The position numbers and the translations under genes were made by a program. The notes under the pieces were generated by a model. The model did not search any database. It was not told where the DNA came from and was given only the letters and a program-made list of their open reading frames with translations. Shown here in pieces: positions 34,401 to 47,003 of a stretch of DNA of 64,000 bases. Each line of letters opens with the position of its first letter. Positions within the stretch are counted from its first letter, which is position 1. Source of the stretch: Unio delphinus (lineage: Eukaryota > Mollusca > Bivalvia > Unionida > Unionidae). Location of the stretch: NCBI GenBank assembly GCA_029339505.1, contig JAQISU010000003.1, positions 16,147,001 to 16,211,000 of the forward strand, written 5' to 3'.

Positions 34401-36698
34401 TAAATAACAAATTATTCTTTGGCCAATCAAACATGTCTTGTAATTTTTCACATGACGTGATTGCAAACAAGTACTTTTTGAACAATGAATATCAAGAAAA
34501 AATATTGCTTCATCTTTTTATAAAACAAAAAATGGTTAACCTGCTCTCTCACTTCCATTTTGTTTTATATTAGATTACAAACTACCTAGAGCAGTCGTTT
34601 TCATCTCGTCCTTACTGAGACTCATAACCATGATTTACAATTTTTGGAGAATGTATTCTCTCTGTATCTTCTGCACTGTTCCCATTCAGCAAACATACAT
34701 ATAGGAGGTATAATTGGTGTATACACAGCTTAACAAGGAATGAAAAATTATAAAATAGCCATAGGGTTGGTATATAAATAACCTAGCTTAGAGTGAAAAA
34801 TTATAAAATAGCTGTAGGGTTGGTTGCATAGTATTGATACATGAAAGATTCAATTCAATTCAAATTACAAGCAGATATATTTAATTTTTCGGTGCAAATG
34901 ATTGGCTACTATTTAAACCTTCACAAAGAAAGCTTTAAATTTAATGTCTGACCAGTCTTCATGTTCTTTAAATTTCTAGCCGTTTACGCAAGACAACAAG
35001 CTGAAGAATATTACACAATTGCATATTGTACAATAAATGTTGTTTTTATGGGTCCCTTCATATTAGGAATTCTCCTTTTAATAAAAACAAAATACAAATA
35101 TCCACAACAACCAATAATTCGTATGAACACAAATATATAGGCAGAAAGAAACTTCTGTACATGTACATCAGGAAATAACTGGAGACAAGCATCACCAAAG
35201 GTACTAATAACATACAGCCCAAATTTTGTCTTTTGAAAGGAACCAAGATAAATCCATTTCTTCTGTCCATTATTCCTTTAGCTGCTGATATTTTGAAACT
35301 GTCTTGCAAAACTCCAGCATACATTACCAATTTAGGAAAAAAATATTTTCCTACAAGTTAGCGTGTTAGTTGTCAGTTGAATGTTGTAACTCAGGTAGCT
35401 GCAGACTTTCAGAAACTTGAACAGTATCAAGTGTTGTCCTGTGATCACTCTCCTGATGACATCGGCCAATTAGGAGTGGATGGCCAAAAACTTTAGTCAG
35501 TCAGTTGCAATGTAGAAATTTTTTTATGAAAACAATTGTTTGTCTTTTATCTTCATTTGTTTCAGAAAGCATACCAGCATTTTTTATCCAATGATTAAAT
35601 ATTGCCAAATTGTTTAAGGCAGTTGTTTTTTCTAAAAGATAAAGTTGTAGAAATGTTACTTCCTTTAGTAGTAGTGACTGCACATGATTGTGGATCCCCA
35701 TTATCTGTATAGTTGTTAAAAGTCTTTTAAAATAGGGTTTCAGTACCGTTTTTTAAATGCTGTATTTTCAGTAATGGCAGCCTTGTCTAATTGCAGACTG
35801 GCATCATCTGTAAAAACATATAAGCACCTTATGTCTGGATACAGCCAAGACACTTAAAGGAATTCTAATTTTAGTAACGGTGGCCCTAAATACATTCTAT
35901 GAGACATCATTTTTATAAATCTAAAAGCTTTTAATACCTGAATTGTTAGTTTTTTTATAATTCTGCTGAGCAGTTTCTGTAATGGAGTCATATAAGGTTT
36001 TTCTAATTTTTTTAAAGATGATAATATATTAGAGTGGAATGGCACCATTTTCTGTTAAATTGGGTTAAAAAATTTTAAGTAGTTTTTGAGAAGTATTTGA
36101 CATGACTCTGAGGTAATCACAGTGATACTTCCCAAATTAGTGGTGGATAAACATCTGGCTACATGTGTGAAAAGTGAGTTTTATAAAATGATAGGTGTTG
36201 AACGTAACAATCAATGATGATTCAACAATCAATGAAAATACCTGCACTCTTCCTTCTTATGTTATTCATGAAACTTTGAAATGAATACAATTATGAAATC
36301 ATTCAATAGGCTTAATTTATTCCATATGTTGCTGTTTGTTATGATAGGTAATCAGTTCACTTAACATAAAGTTACTGTGAAATAATGACAACCACAGGCT
36401 TGAGAGCAGTTCAAAATACACATTACTTATGTCTACAATTTTTTCAAGGCTGCAGTGAAAAACTTGCCTGTTCTGTTTAATCTTTTACCTATATTAGAGT
36501 TGTTTCCCTAGATGTAAAGATGACCATTAAAGTTACTTTTTTTAATTAATTTTATTTATGTTCATACAGGTTGCATTATTTGTTATGCAAAACTACATTT
36601 GGCAAAAGAGAATGGACACCCAAGCCAAAAAAGAAATACTGATCTCTTGTCAATCACTGATGAGACCAAACAAGTTTCTTTTGCAATAGAATATGCAG

Positions 36699-36746
<48 letters not shown>

Positions 36747-38499
36747 TGGTAATTTTAATCTTTCACTTCATATGATTTTTAGATGCATTGCAAAGTTAGC
36801 AAATTACACTATTCTTAAAACAAAAGTCAAAACTGTCTTTTAAACAGCTAAAAAGAAAATATTTGAACTGAAGCTGAAAAGCTTTCACTGTGACTTTCAT
36901 TTTGGGTGTGGATGGATGTTTGAACATGCACACTAATGTTAAAGTGATCACTGCATTGAGCTTCCATTAAAAAGACAGGTCTAACAAAAGTCATAAAAAT
37001 ACACAAATAAGACAAGAGTTTGTATTTATTGCCCTTATTAGATAGGATAGTGACTGTAAATACTGCCTCAGTTATTCAGGTGTTTTTTTTACAGTAATAA
37101 AGATTACAGAGTTGGGGGGAGGGTACCAAAAAAAAATATACAATAGTACAAAATGGTCAGTCTTAAAATTATCACAGATTTATGACACAACTTCAGATCA
37201 ATACATAAATGGTATCTACAAAGTGCAGAATACAAAATTATTTTTTTACGATTAATAAAAGTCATGATTTTAAGGAAATTATACAATTCATAATATGACT
37301 GGATCTTTAAAAAAGATAAACTGTAGTATATATCTAAAGTGGACAGTGATCATAATTCAATGGATTCTTAATGTGCGAACTTAAGCTATAATAAGGTCTA
37401 ATACAATTTTAAATTTGTAGTGAATCCAACATGTGCTGCTTCAGCCCATACTAACATCAGAAGCATTAATGCAACCTAGACTATTAACCTTTGACCCATG
37501 GATTATTTGAGATCCTCTGCATCAAAAACAGAACATGTATGTACAAAGTCTGATGCAAATATTTGGATTTTTAGCCAGTTCAAAGCTTGAACCAAAAGCA
37601 TACAAAATGTGACCAACAAGTGACTGTTTAATGACTTTTCAACAATCATCACAGAACATACATAAAGGTGGGGTAGTTCACTGCAAGTGTGTGTAGCATA
37701 ACTTCCATCTTGAGATGGTTCACTGCATATGTATATCATTACTATCAGGGCCGGCGTAAGTTATATGTGAGCAGTGTGCTTGCACAAGGAGCTACTTTCA
37801 GTGAGGAATAAAACTGGAGAAGAAAAGGGGTTACAAAATCAGACAGGGGAGTTCAAATGCAACAAAACCTTTGTATTTTCTTTGTATGAAAATCTTTTTA
37901 TTTGGTCACAATATACATCAATTTCTCGTAAGCTTTAATGTGAGCAATTATGTGTGGGTGGGTGTAAAAATATATTTCAAACAGGGTTATGCACTTCCAT
38001 GCACCGGCCCTGATAACTACATCATCATGTAAAAAAGAATCACACTACATGTAGTATGATGTACATGTACCATCATAATTTTGTTTCTCACAAATATGAA
38101 ATTTCAATGGTACATCTTATCAGTTTAACAACCTGGCAGCTTGAGATCTATCTAGAAACATAATACCCAAATATTTCTGCCAGGACATGTTTAAGGAAAA
38201 TTAACAAATGAAGAATCCACAATTCCTAAACTGCATAGATATCAACAGTTTTAATTAAATGTTCCTCACTCTCTCTACCCCCCTCTCTATCGATCTTGAT
38301 ACATAGAGGCCAAAGGCCATGAAAATGGAACAAATGTACACTGCATAAGTTTTTGTCATAAAATTATGATTGGAAAAAAAGGAACTAGGTTTTAAATATA
38401 TAAATTTTAAAACCCTTGCTGGGTTAAAGGTCTTAGTAAACAGCACCATTACTTATGAAAACAACTTTAACATGAATGGTACATTATACACCAGCCCTG
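34401..38499. other. Downstream flank of TRAK, no gene recognised; (AAT)n at about 36,701-36,744
   Basis: Minus-strand frames at 35,058-35,330, 35,501-35,701 and 35,854-36,048 are open, and 35,380-35,480 reads FGHPLLIGRCHQESDHRTT in another frame. This could be an old transposon or gene relic, but I cannot name it. It may also be part of a very long TRAK 3' UTR. Confidence 0.3.
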
Positions 38500-40090
38500 T
38501 GTTTAATAAACCTCTGTGTACTAAATAGTTGATTCTATAGCTTAATGACCAATTAATCTCAATGATCTCAATCTTTGGTCCAGGTATGTGACACTAAACT
38601 AATTGTATGGTAACCATTATTTTCTTATCAGATTTATCATAACCACAATATCTGACTTATAGATCCAGAATCTCAGTTTCTTTTATATCCTAGGTGCAAA
38701 TGGTCCACAAAGTTTGGTTAAGGTAATTACTTTAAACAAAAGTTATTCTGCAAAACCCATTTTCTTTCAAACTACAATGACCTCTACCTTTTAATTGTGA
38801 CCCTTATACAATGAACTTCTATGCCTCAAGTGCAAGCCCTCTGAACAATTTTGTCAAGGTACTTGGTCTAGAGCAATGTTATTATGCAAACACCATATTT
38901 CATCTTGACCTTTGACCTCAAAATTAAAAGGATATTTTGTTACCAAACTTGCAACTTCTACAAAAACCTTTGTGAACATACATAGTCAATCACATAAATA
39001 GTTTTGCATGAAAACGTCACAGCAATCTTGACATTTTATCTTTTAGACCACAATAAAGATAGGATTCTTCCTTACCCTATGTACAAGCAATCCACAAATT
39101 TTGATTCAGTTTTCTGTTATAACCCATTAACCCCTGGCACCTTGTTTACGGGGCAGAAAGAAGTAGCCTACTGCCAAGCTCTAAAGTGTCAAAGTCATGT
39201 ATGAGACACTAAAGAGGGTGGTGTTATAAAAAAGTCGACAGATGTAGCTCTACATTGATATCAAATAACCTGGACATTTTAGTTACAAAATAATGAAGGG
39301 AAAAACCTAATTTTTGGGACCTCTTTTTGTTTCACCCAAAATTTGCTCGTGGCCAGAATACGATTTCGTGCCGAAATTTACTTTTTGTCATCAGATTGAA
39401 GGCAGACCAGTCTGAACTGCAGACAGGTGAACCTGTGCAAAAAGTAGGATAAGGTGGTCATGTTTAATAAAGAGTGGTCTCCATACCAAGAAGCAAAAAA
39501 AAACAACAAAAAAACCCTAAGAACTGTAACTTTTTACTTTATGCTCATGCACGAGTTAAATAACCAATGGAAAACATTGTTTTTAAAACAACTAGGCATT
39601 CAGCTAATGGAAAATTGTTTGGAAGTCAATGTATTAAGATGTATTAAGAAATGGTCCCCAAAATGTGTTTCCTACTTTCATTTAATGCGAAAACAGCAAA
39701 AATCTCCAGGGGTCAATGTGTTAAAACTATTGTTCCTGAGAGGAAACAATTTGTATATTTTCAGTCAGTGACCAACCTTTATCATTTTGACCTCAAATTC
39801 AAGATATTTCTTTCTTAACAAGTACCAGCCAGCCATAAACTTGGTCAAATTTACTTTGTGCAGCACTGTTGTGAAAACTATTCTTTTCTTCAGTTAAATT
39901 GGCCATAAATTCTTATCCTTTTACCATGAAGTCAAAAGGAAGCTATGTTACCCAAAATGCATACCACCAACCAAATTTCATAACTGTACAGGGAGGATAT
40001 CTTGTGGTGCTGTGGATGGATGGAAAGATGGAGCGATGGGTGGGAAACATCATAACAAATACTCTACACCAGATAAGGGTTATATAAAAA
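38500..40090. repeat. Degenerate repeat with TTGACCT/TTTGACC phrases
   Basis: Phrases such as CCTTTGACCTCAAAATT, ACCAAACTTGCAACTTC and AATTTGGTCAAGGT recur at about 120-140 bp, ending in a GATGGATGGAAAGATGGAGC tract near 40,015-40,036. This pattern resembles a repeat common in mollusc and other marine invertebrate DNA. Confidence 0.6.
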
Positions 40091-42375
40091 TAGCTGGAAA
40101 TAAGTAATTGGTGTGGTTTCATTTTCACCAAATAAAAAAACTGAAATTATATTTGCATTATAGTATGTATAAATTTATAAATTACAAAAATTCAAGTTCT
40201 AAAATGTCAATAGACTGGCCTACAATACAAAACTATTGACATATCAGTGCTGCTTAAAATGTATGCCACTTTATCAAACATTACAGTAATGCTCAAGCAT
40301 ATCTTACAATAAAAATCCAACAATGAAAAAAAAATACCAGTACATGAAAAAAAAGATATTTTTTTTTTGTAATAGTCATATCATCAGGCCTCTGTGATAC
40401 AAATGATACAGAAATCACTGAAATACAGGGATGATGTGCTAAATTTACCAGTTAAATACACCTTCATATGCTTGAACACACAAATTAACTATATTAATAA
40501 TATGATGTATCCGAAACAATTCTTTTAAATACACATAATGTATTGAAATAGTAATTTAAACATACTGAAATAATGATTTACACATAATTTAATTACTGCT
40601 ATGTCATTTCTCCACTGTACTAACAACATGTTATGATGAAAATACCTGTACAAGAAAACTGGATTATGCTTTCCCTTTAAATTACATAACTTGTATTATT
40701 GAGGTAATGAAACAAGAATATGGACACCAAAAAATACAGCCATTCTACAGGGATAATAAATACAATCAGGAAAGCTGTGTAGAATTCCCAAGAAAAATCT
40801 CTGAAAATCTTTAACAAAAAGATGATTAAGTGGATATCTGGCAAGAAAATCATTTTTTTTGGATGCAATTGTAACTACTATAACTTAATTCATGAGGTTT
40901 TATGGTAACTACAATCAAATAAGTTTAAAGACCATAAAAAAAAGTTTCACCTCCCATATTTGATCTAATATCAGCAGATGCCATCATAAGAGAACAGATT
41001 TTTTGGCAAAACTGAACCACTCCCCCCTTCCATCCCTTACTGAATGCACATTTGTTTGTCCCAGCATGCCTTGTGGAAGGTTTGCAGCAACTAGAACATT
41101 TTTATATTTTTTGCAAATTATCACTGATAATTCCAAGTTCCAACTTAAATGAATAGAATAATTTAATTTCAAAGACAGATTTTATTTCCAGGATTTTTTT
41201 AGCACCACTGAAGGTGGGAAAGGCACTGGACAAAGTTATTTCTTGTAAATTGTTTTTATAATGTAGAGAAGGTTAACTTACATGTTTTTCACCTATTGGG
41301 ACTAATATTTAGTTTGGATAACTATTACAAAAACAATGTGCTGTCTAAAGCACACAGATGACCTAAAATGGCTGCTTCTGTGTGTTGGGGAGATGTACAT
41401 GACATAGGATGGTTGGTTGGTGCTTACAATGATGAGTGTAAACCTCAAGTAATTTACTCAAATAACAATATTTTAAGCTCAATGTGCTGGTATTACATCA
41501 AATAAAATTTAAAAAATGATGCATGGTACTTAAGAAATTATGTAGTCAAAGCAACTGCACACACTACAAAAAACAACGTAATATTGGCTCTTTGCCTTTC
41601 TACCATACAACATATAAAACATACAATAGATCACAAATCTTTGAGTCTCCAACTAAATCTCAAACAAAAATAATAGAAAACAACGAAGCAAAGTCTATAT
41701 AAAAAAATGTATAAATAAGTTTTATACTATACATTCTGGGATCTAATATAAAATAAATTGAGGGAATGTACTATATAAGCATTAGCAAATGAGAATAAAT
41801 CAACATTTGTTTTATTTATCAAAGCAAATGAATGAAAAACTGAGAATCTAAGATATTAAAGACTGCAAACATTTATGGAAATGTCTTTGTATGGCGAATA
41901 ATTAAGATAGCTAATTTTCATAAGCTATTATAGTGTCTATTTATGCATAAAAATAAATTGTTTTGTTTGTTGAGATTTTTAATATTGATTTGAAAACAGT
42001 GCAATATGTTTTCTTTTATATTGTTTCACAAAACAATCAGACAAGGTTAACATGAGATAGTGGACCAAAGTATGCACATTAAAATTAAAGGCAACTACTT
42101 AAAAATATTAATGACCTTGACCTTCATAACATTAAAGTGACAATGTAAATAAATGAAGCAATTTACACACTTTAAATAAAATGGAACAGTTTACAAAAGC
42201 GTAAATTTGAAAGATTTTTTTAAAAAAAGCATATAAATGATGCACCAATAAATTAATGAAATATTGTTTGTTTTGTTTTAATTATGGTTTTGTCACTAAA
42301 TTGGCAAAATGACATCAGGGTAAAGGGAGCACTGTTTGGACAACATAGTACATGGTAAGGACAGAGCAATGCTCC
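40091..42375. other. AT-rich flank, nothing recognised
   Basis: No repeat family or gene was recognised. Coding-like frames are absent. Confidence 0.35.
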
Positions 42376-42780
42376 ACACCAATTCTTTCAGATGCCCTGA
42401 CATCAATTCCAGACACTATAGTTTCATTTTTTCCCCTATACAACACTATTTCTTGATACTAGTTTCATTTTCTTATCGATGCCCTGACATCAATTCCAGA
42501 CATATTTAGAATTTTTCCACATATGACACTATTTATAGATACTAATTTCCTTTTCTTACCCATGCTGACATCAATTCCAGACACTAGTTTCGTTTTTTTC
42601 CCTATATGACACTATTTAAAGTTACTAGTTTCATTTTTATACCCATGCCCTGACAACCAATTCCAGACACTATAGTTTCATTTTTTTTTCCCTTTATGAC
42701 AATATTTCTAAATACTAGTTTCATTTTCTTACTGATGCCCAGAAATCAATTCCAGACCTATAGTTTCATTTTCATACTCA
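42376..42780. repeat. Degenerate tandem array, unit about 85-90 bp, about five copies
   Basis: Units share CTGACATCAATTCCAGACAC, TAGTTTCATTTTT and ATGACACTATTT. Confidence 0.8.
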
Positions 42781-43147
42781 TCTAGAATCCAGAGAAGGAC
42801 TATGTCCAACAATCAGAAATAAGACAGTAATTTAGAAGCAAAGCATACAGTATCTCAACTTTTAAAAAAGTATTAAAAAAATTATTGCACAAAACTAAGA
42901 TCATTCTTTCAAAACACTAAAGGGATCTATTAATTACAGCAAGTATTAAATGAAAAAGTCTATTCTAAGTCTATTCTATGTTCCCACTATTAAATGATGC
43001 ATTGTCAATAAATTACAAGGACAATTGACATTCAGAGGTGGTCTCTCTAAACAGACACTTTTTCCTGTAAAACATTATTTAAAAAAAACAAGCAATCATT
43101 CTCTGGATAGGAATTAAGTAAGCACACAATATCTATTTCAAATCTAT

Positions 43148-43370
43148 CTATTGTATATACTCAGTTATATGACTGGATCCAAATGCAAACAATATAGACC
43201 CTTGCTTGCTGTCCCATACTACACCGGTAGATAAAGTATGTTATTTGTTCAACTGTGTACTCCTAAAAAAAAACACTAACCCAGATCTGTTGTCCTATTA
43301 TGTGACTGCAGCTCTGACTGGTACAGTCTGCAGTCAGACTAGACTTATAAGCAGCTAAAGACAGCATCTA
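43148..43370. mobile_element. Foldback MITE-like element, copy 2
   Basis: Left end ATATACTCAGTTATATGACT; the right end contains AGACTAGACTTATAAGC, a partial inverted match. The interior includes ACCCAGATCTGTTG. Confidence 0.5.
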
Positions 43371-43537
43371 TCTATGCAACTATCTATTCTTCTATATACC
43401 TATGTATGTATCAATTACTTGTCTGAAAGAAAGAGTATTAACTGAAGATACAATGAATCCATTTTTATGAATGAATATTTAGCTTGATTTTAAATATTTC
43501 CTAATATTAAGTGATACAAAAATGAAATTCAGAAAGT

Positions 43538-43539
<2 letters not shown>

Positions 43540-43614
<75 letters not shown>
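43540..43614. repeat. (TA)n microsatellite
   Basis: About 37 TA dinucleotides without visible interruption. Confidence 0.95.
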
Positions 43615-43617
<3 letters not shown>

Positions 43618-43712
43618 TATGTATATTTAACATGAATCTTGACATTTTTTTCAGTTTAAAACATGTGCCACCAAAAGATATTTTAAACGCATTTATTTCA
43701 ACTGAATAATAC

Positions 43713-43915
43713 CATATACACTCACTTATAACACAAGTCCAATTGCAAACTGCACAAACCAAGAAATACCATTACATAATGCAATGGCAGATCTGGATTA
43801 ATCTGGTTTGTTAGGAGTATCCACTATAATAAAAACCAAAGACCCTGATCTGTCCATGCAAGGCATATCAGTGTATGTTGTTTGCACATGAACTTGACTT
43901 ATAACTGAATATATA
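43713..43915. mobile_element. Foldback MITE-like element, copy 3
   Basis: This copy shows the best terminal inverted repeats: ATACACTCACTTATAACACA at the left and TTGACTTATAACTGAATATA at the right. The interior palindrome CCATTACATAATGCAATGG lies next to CAGATCTGG. Confidence 0.75.
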
Positions 43916-44274
43916 TGCTAAATTATTGTATGTTTACAGAGCAGTGTTCCTGACTGCAAGGGATTTAAGAATTAGATACATGAGGATCATTTTAGATAAG
44001 CACTGAACATAAAATCAAACCTGCCACTAGTTTAATGAAAATATGCATAAATGTTTTAAGAAAAATTTTGAATCGTGATTTTAAAGTATTTTATTTAATC
44101 TGCTATTAGCACAATGTCTTACTTTAAAAAAATGTGATTTTAAATTATTTTGATGCAAATTATAAAAATGTAAAAAGCAGTTTCATAAAAAAATGATATG
44201 ACTGAAGATGATCCAATCTGTGATATAATTTGAATAATAAAATATCAATGAATTTACTAGTGTTTTATTTTTTT

Positions 44275-44965
44275 TTATAGGATCCCATTTCTTTTGAAAG
44301 CTGTCAGTGCACCAAGTACACTACCTGCAGCTTTCTGCCCAACTGAGGCAAGGTTTCTTGGTCTCTCAGCAGAACTTGAAGAAACAACAGTCACCAAACC
44401 AGATGATTGTACCTGTGGTTCAGCACTGGCTCCTGTTGCCATAGAAACACTTGACTTTGTGCTATCCAAGGTTGTTACAGCAAAACACGAAGCAGTAACT
44501 TTAGGAGATTCCATCTTTGGGGTTAATGCCCCTGCAACTCCAGAGGTTGCACCTGCCACCCCTGATGCTAAATATCCATAGAGTGAAAAACTTTTGCTTT
44601 TTAACTTATCTAAGAACTTTTCAGCAGTAGCTTCAGCTGTCGGTGTCTTTGCAGCAGTTGGCGTCCCAGGAAAACTAGAAGAATGAGATGGAGATACCTT
44701 ACACGTATCTGTAGAGTTTGTCATTATACTTGAAGTTTGACTTCTGCTCGAAGAAAATACTGTCTCAGTGACCAAACATGGAAAACGACATGGATTTGAT
44801 GAAAAACCCTGTGCACAGTCTGTCTGGGGACCTGGTGGAGAAATCAAGTCCCTTTCATTCAAAATGGAAGCTAGTCCTAGAGACATGCTGTATGTCCGAG
44901 TGCCATGGTCATCATGGAGATCACTGGACATTCTTGGTGTAGAAGACATTGAAACAACATCAGTT
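44275..44965 (-). CDS. TRAK: TRAK terminal exon
   Basis: The acceptor is TTTTTCAG before 44,965, and the exon is entered in phase 2. It encodes about 229 residues to TAA at 44,275-44,277. Near its start TYSMSLGLASILNERDL is the conserved C-terminal TRAK motif. A Ser/Thr/Pro-rich tail follows. A later segment, EKFLDKLKSKSFSLYGY, runs into an Ala/Gly stretch (LASGVAGATSGVAGAL) that could form a membrane-binding helix. I do not recall this segment in vertebrate TRAK. The plus-strand frame at 44,294-44,581 is a shadow. Confidence 0.9.
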
Positions 44966-46960
44966 CTGAAAAAGTATATTGTTACAGTAATTATTTAAAA
45001 CATTTAGAAAAATGGATGGTGAAATTTGTTGTAAAAAGAATAGAAGATTTTAGATGCCATAATTTCTTAAGAATACATTTTTATACAAGATGTTATTGCA
45101 ATTTTGAATAATTTCTTAATTCTGGGGTATATACAGAATCATCTAACTGAAATCCTTACATATCTTGTAGTTTTAACAACAATTTCAAGCCTTATTTTAT
45201 TTCCCATTGTTCGAGCAAAGTTCATTCATGATTAATTCAATTCTAAAATTCTATAAGAAAGTCAAAGGAAAACCAGAAAACAAAACACATGTTGATCTGC
45301 ATGTCTGACCTTAAATCATTAATCTATATTATTTATATTCCTGCATCAATTGCACTTTATATGGTATTGTCAAAACATCTTTGAAAATGTAATTAAAATT
45401 AAATGTATTCAAGATGTTGACTTCTGAATCCTTGGACAGAACAAATACAAAATATATTACCTGAATTGTGATTTTAAAACACATATGCCCATGTTGCAGA
45501 CAAAATAGTCCAGCTAAGTTTTAAAAAATCTTCCAAGTTAAAAATTTTACCAAAATATTTGCTTGTTTTTGGATAATGAAAAATAAATACTATTTGTGTG
45601 CAGGAAAACATTATTTATTCAGAATCCAAAAACAAAATAAACAAAACAATCTTAAGTAATTAGTATGCTTTTTATGTTTATACAATGATGTTTTCTACAC
45701 AATTGCAGTTCTACAGAATTTAAGACAATAAATCCTGTTTAACACCTCCTTCGAAACTGGAGGAATGACTTGCAAATTGTTGGATATAGCTTGAACAAGT
45801 TGCACGTACAATTCAAACTGTCGTAAAAATTGAGAGAACTACATTACAGAATTCATTAGGATGCTGATACTGATATAAACAAACACATTTATTTAATAAA
45901 AATATTACTCACATGTAATTAAAAGAATCTCAAACATAGAAACAGGAAGAATATATAAATCACCTGTTATTAAAAGTGAAAACCTTTATAGTGAAAGTTT
46001 CCATCTTAAACATTTGTGGTTCAAATTCAAACTCACAAATATATAGAACAGATGTATTGAAAATACCATTCAACATTTCAATCATCTTTATTTTGATTTT
46101 AAATGTTCCTTCCTAATACAAAGTTTTAATGAAAAAAACTTAAAACAAGCATCCCTTGAAGGGAATGATATAAATGGCAGAAAGGAATTTCCAGGAATTT
46201 AAGACCATTTCTTTCTTACAAATTATGCGTCTTGAAACCATTTTTGATATTCTTCAATGATAACATGATTTTCAAATTAGCTGCTGACAAACATGGCCAA
46301 TAAATAAATGATGGAAACCCCAATTTATGTTTGGGTTTAATGATAAAAGATTTTTTAAGATGGATGACATGGTGACATTATTGAATATCAGACTGGCACC
46401 ATTTCTGTTTAGTACCAACTAGACATCATAAGAAGTGAAAGCACAGTGTTGATATGAAGTAATAAAGATGACATTTTCAAGATGGTTATCATGGCAGTCA
46501 TATTCCATGCTGGATCAGTACAATGTTTATTTAAGATAAACAAGACACGAGAAGTCTTTTAGTGAAAACTCTATTTTGATATCATTCATTCAGGAGAAAT
46601 ATTGTTAATATAATTATTATGATGGCAACTGTTGCAGACAAACTACATGTCTGAATGGCATCATTAGGTCCAAACACACTGCCTTGTATTTGGGGTTCTA
46701 AAGGAAGGGGATACTGTGTCCCGTACCCTCCAAATTTTTGTGACGACATTTTAAAGGGACAATGGAAAAATTAGTCTTATATATATAACAAGTATATTTT
46801 GCTAATGTAAAATTTAGTGGTTTTCTTTAAAAAAAAAAAAAAAAAAATAGGTGATTTTAATATTGGCATGTTAAATCTCAGGAATGGCTTTGCAAGTCTA
46901 AATATTTTATAATTTTTAAAATAATTAATCTTTACATGATTTATTTTTATAGTCATATAT

Positions 46961-47003
<43 letters not shown>

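Noticed and set aside
33190..36048. Minus-strand frames as additional TRAK exons
   Set aside because: They lie downstream of the TRAK stop codon and show no TRAK similarity.
44294..44581. Plus-strand 95-codon ORF opposite the TRAK terminal exon
   Set aside because: Shadow of the TRAK coding strand; no independent motif.
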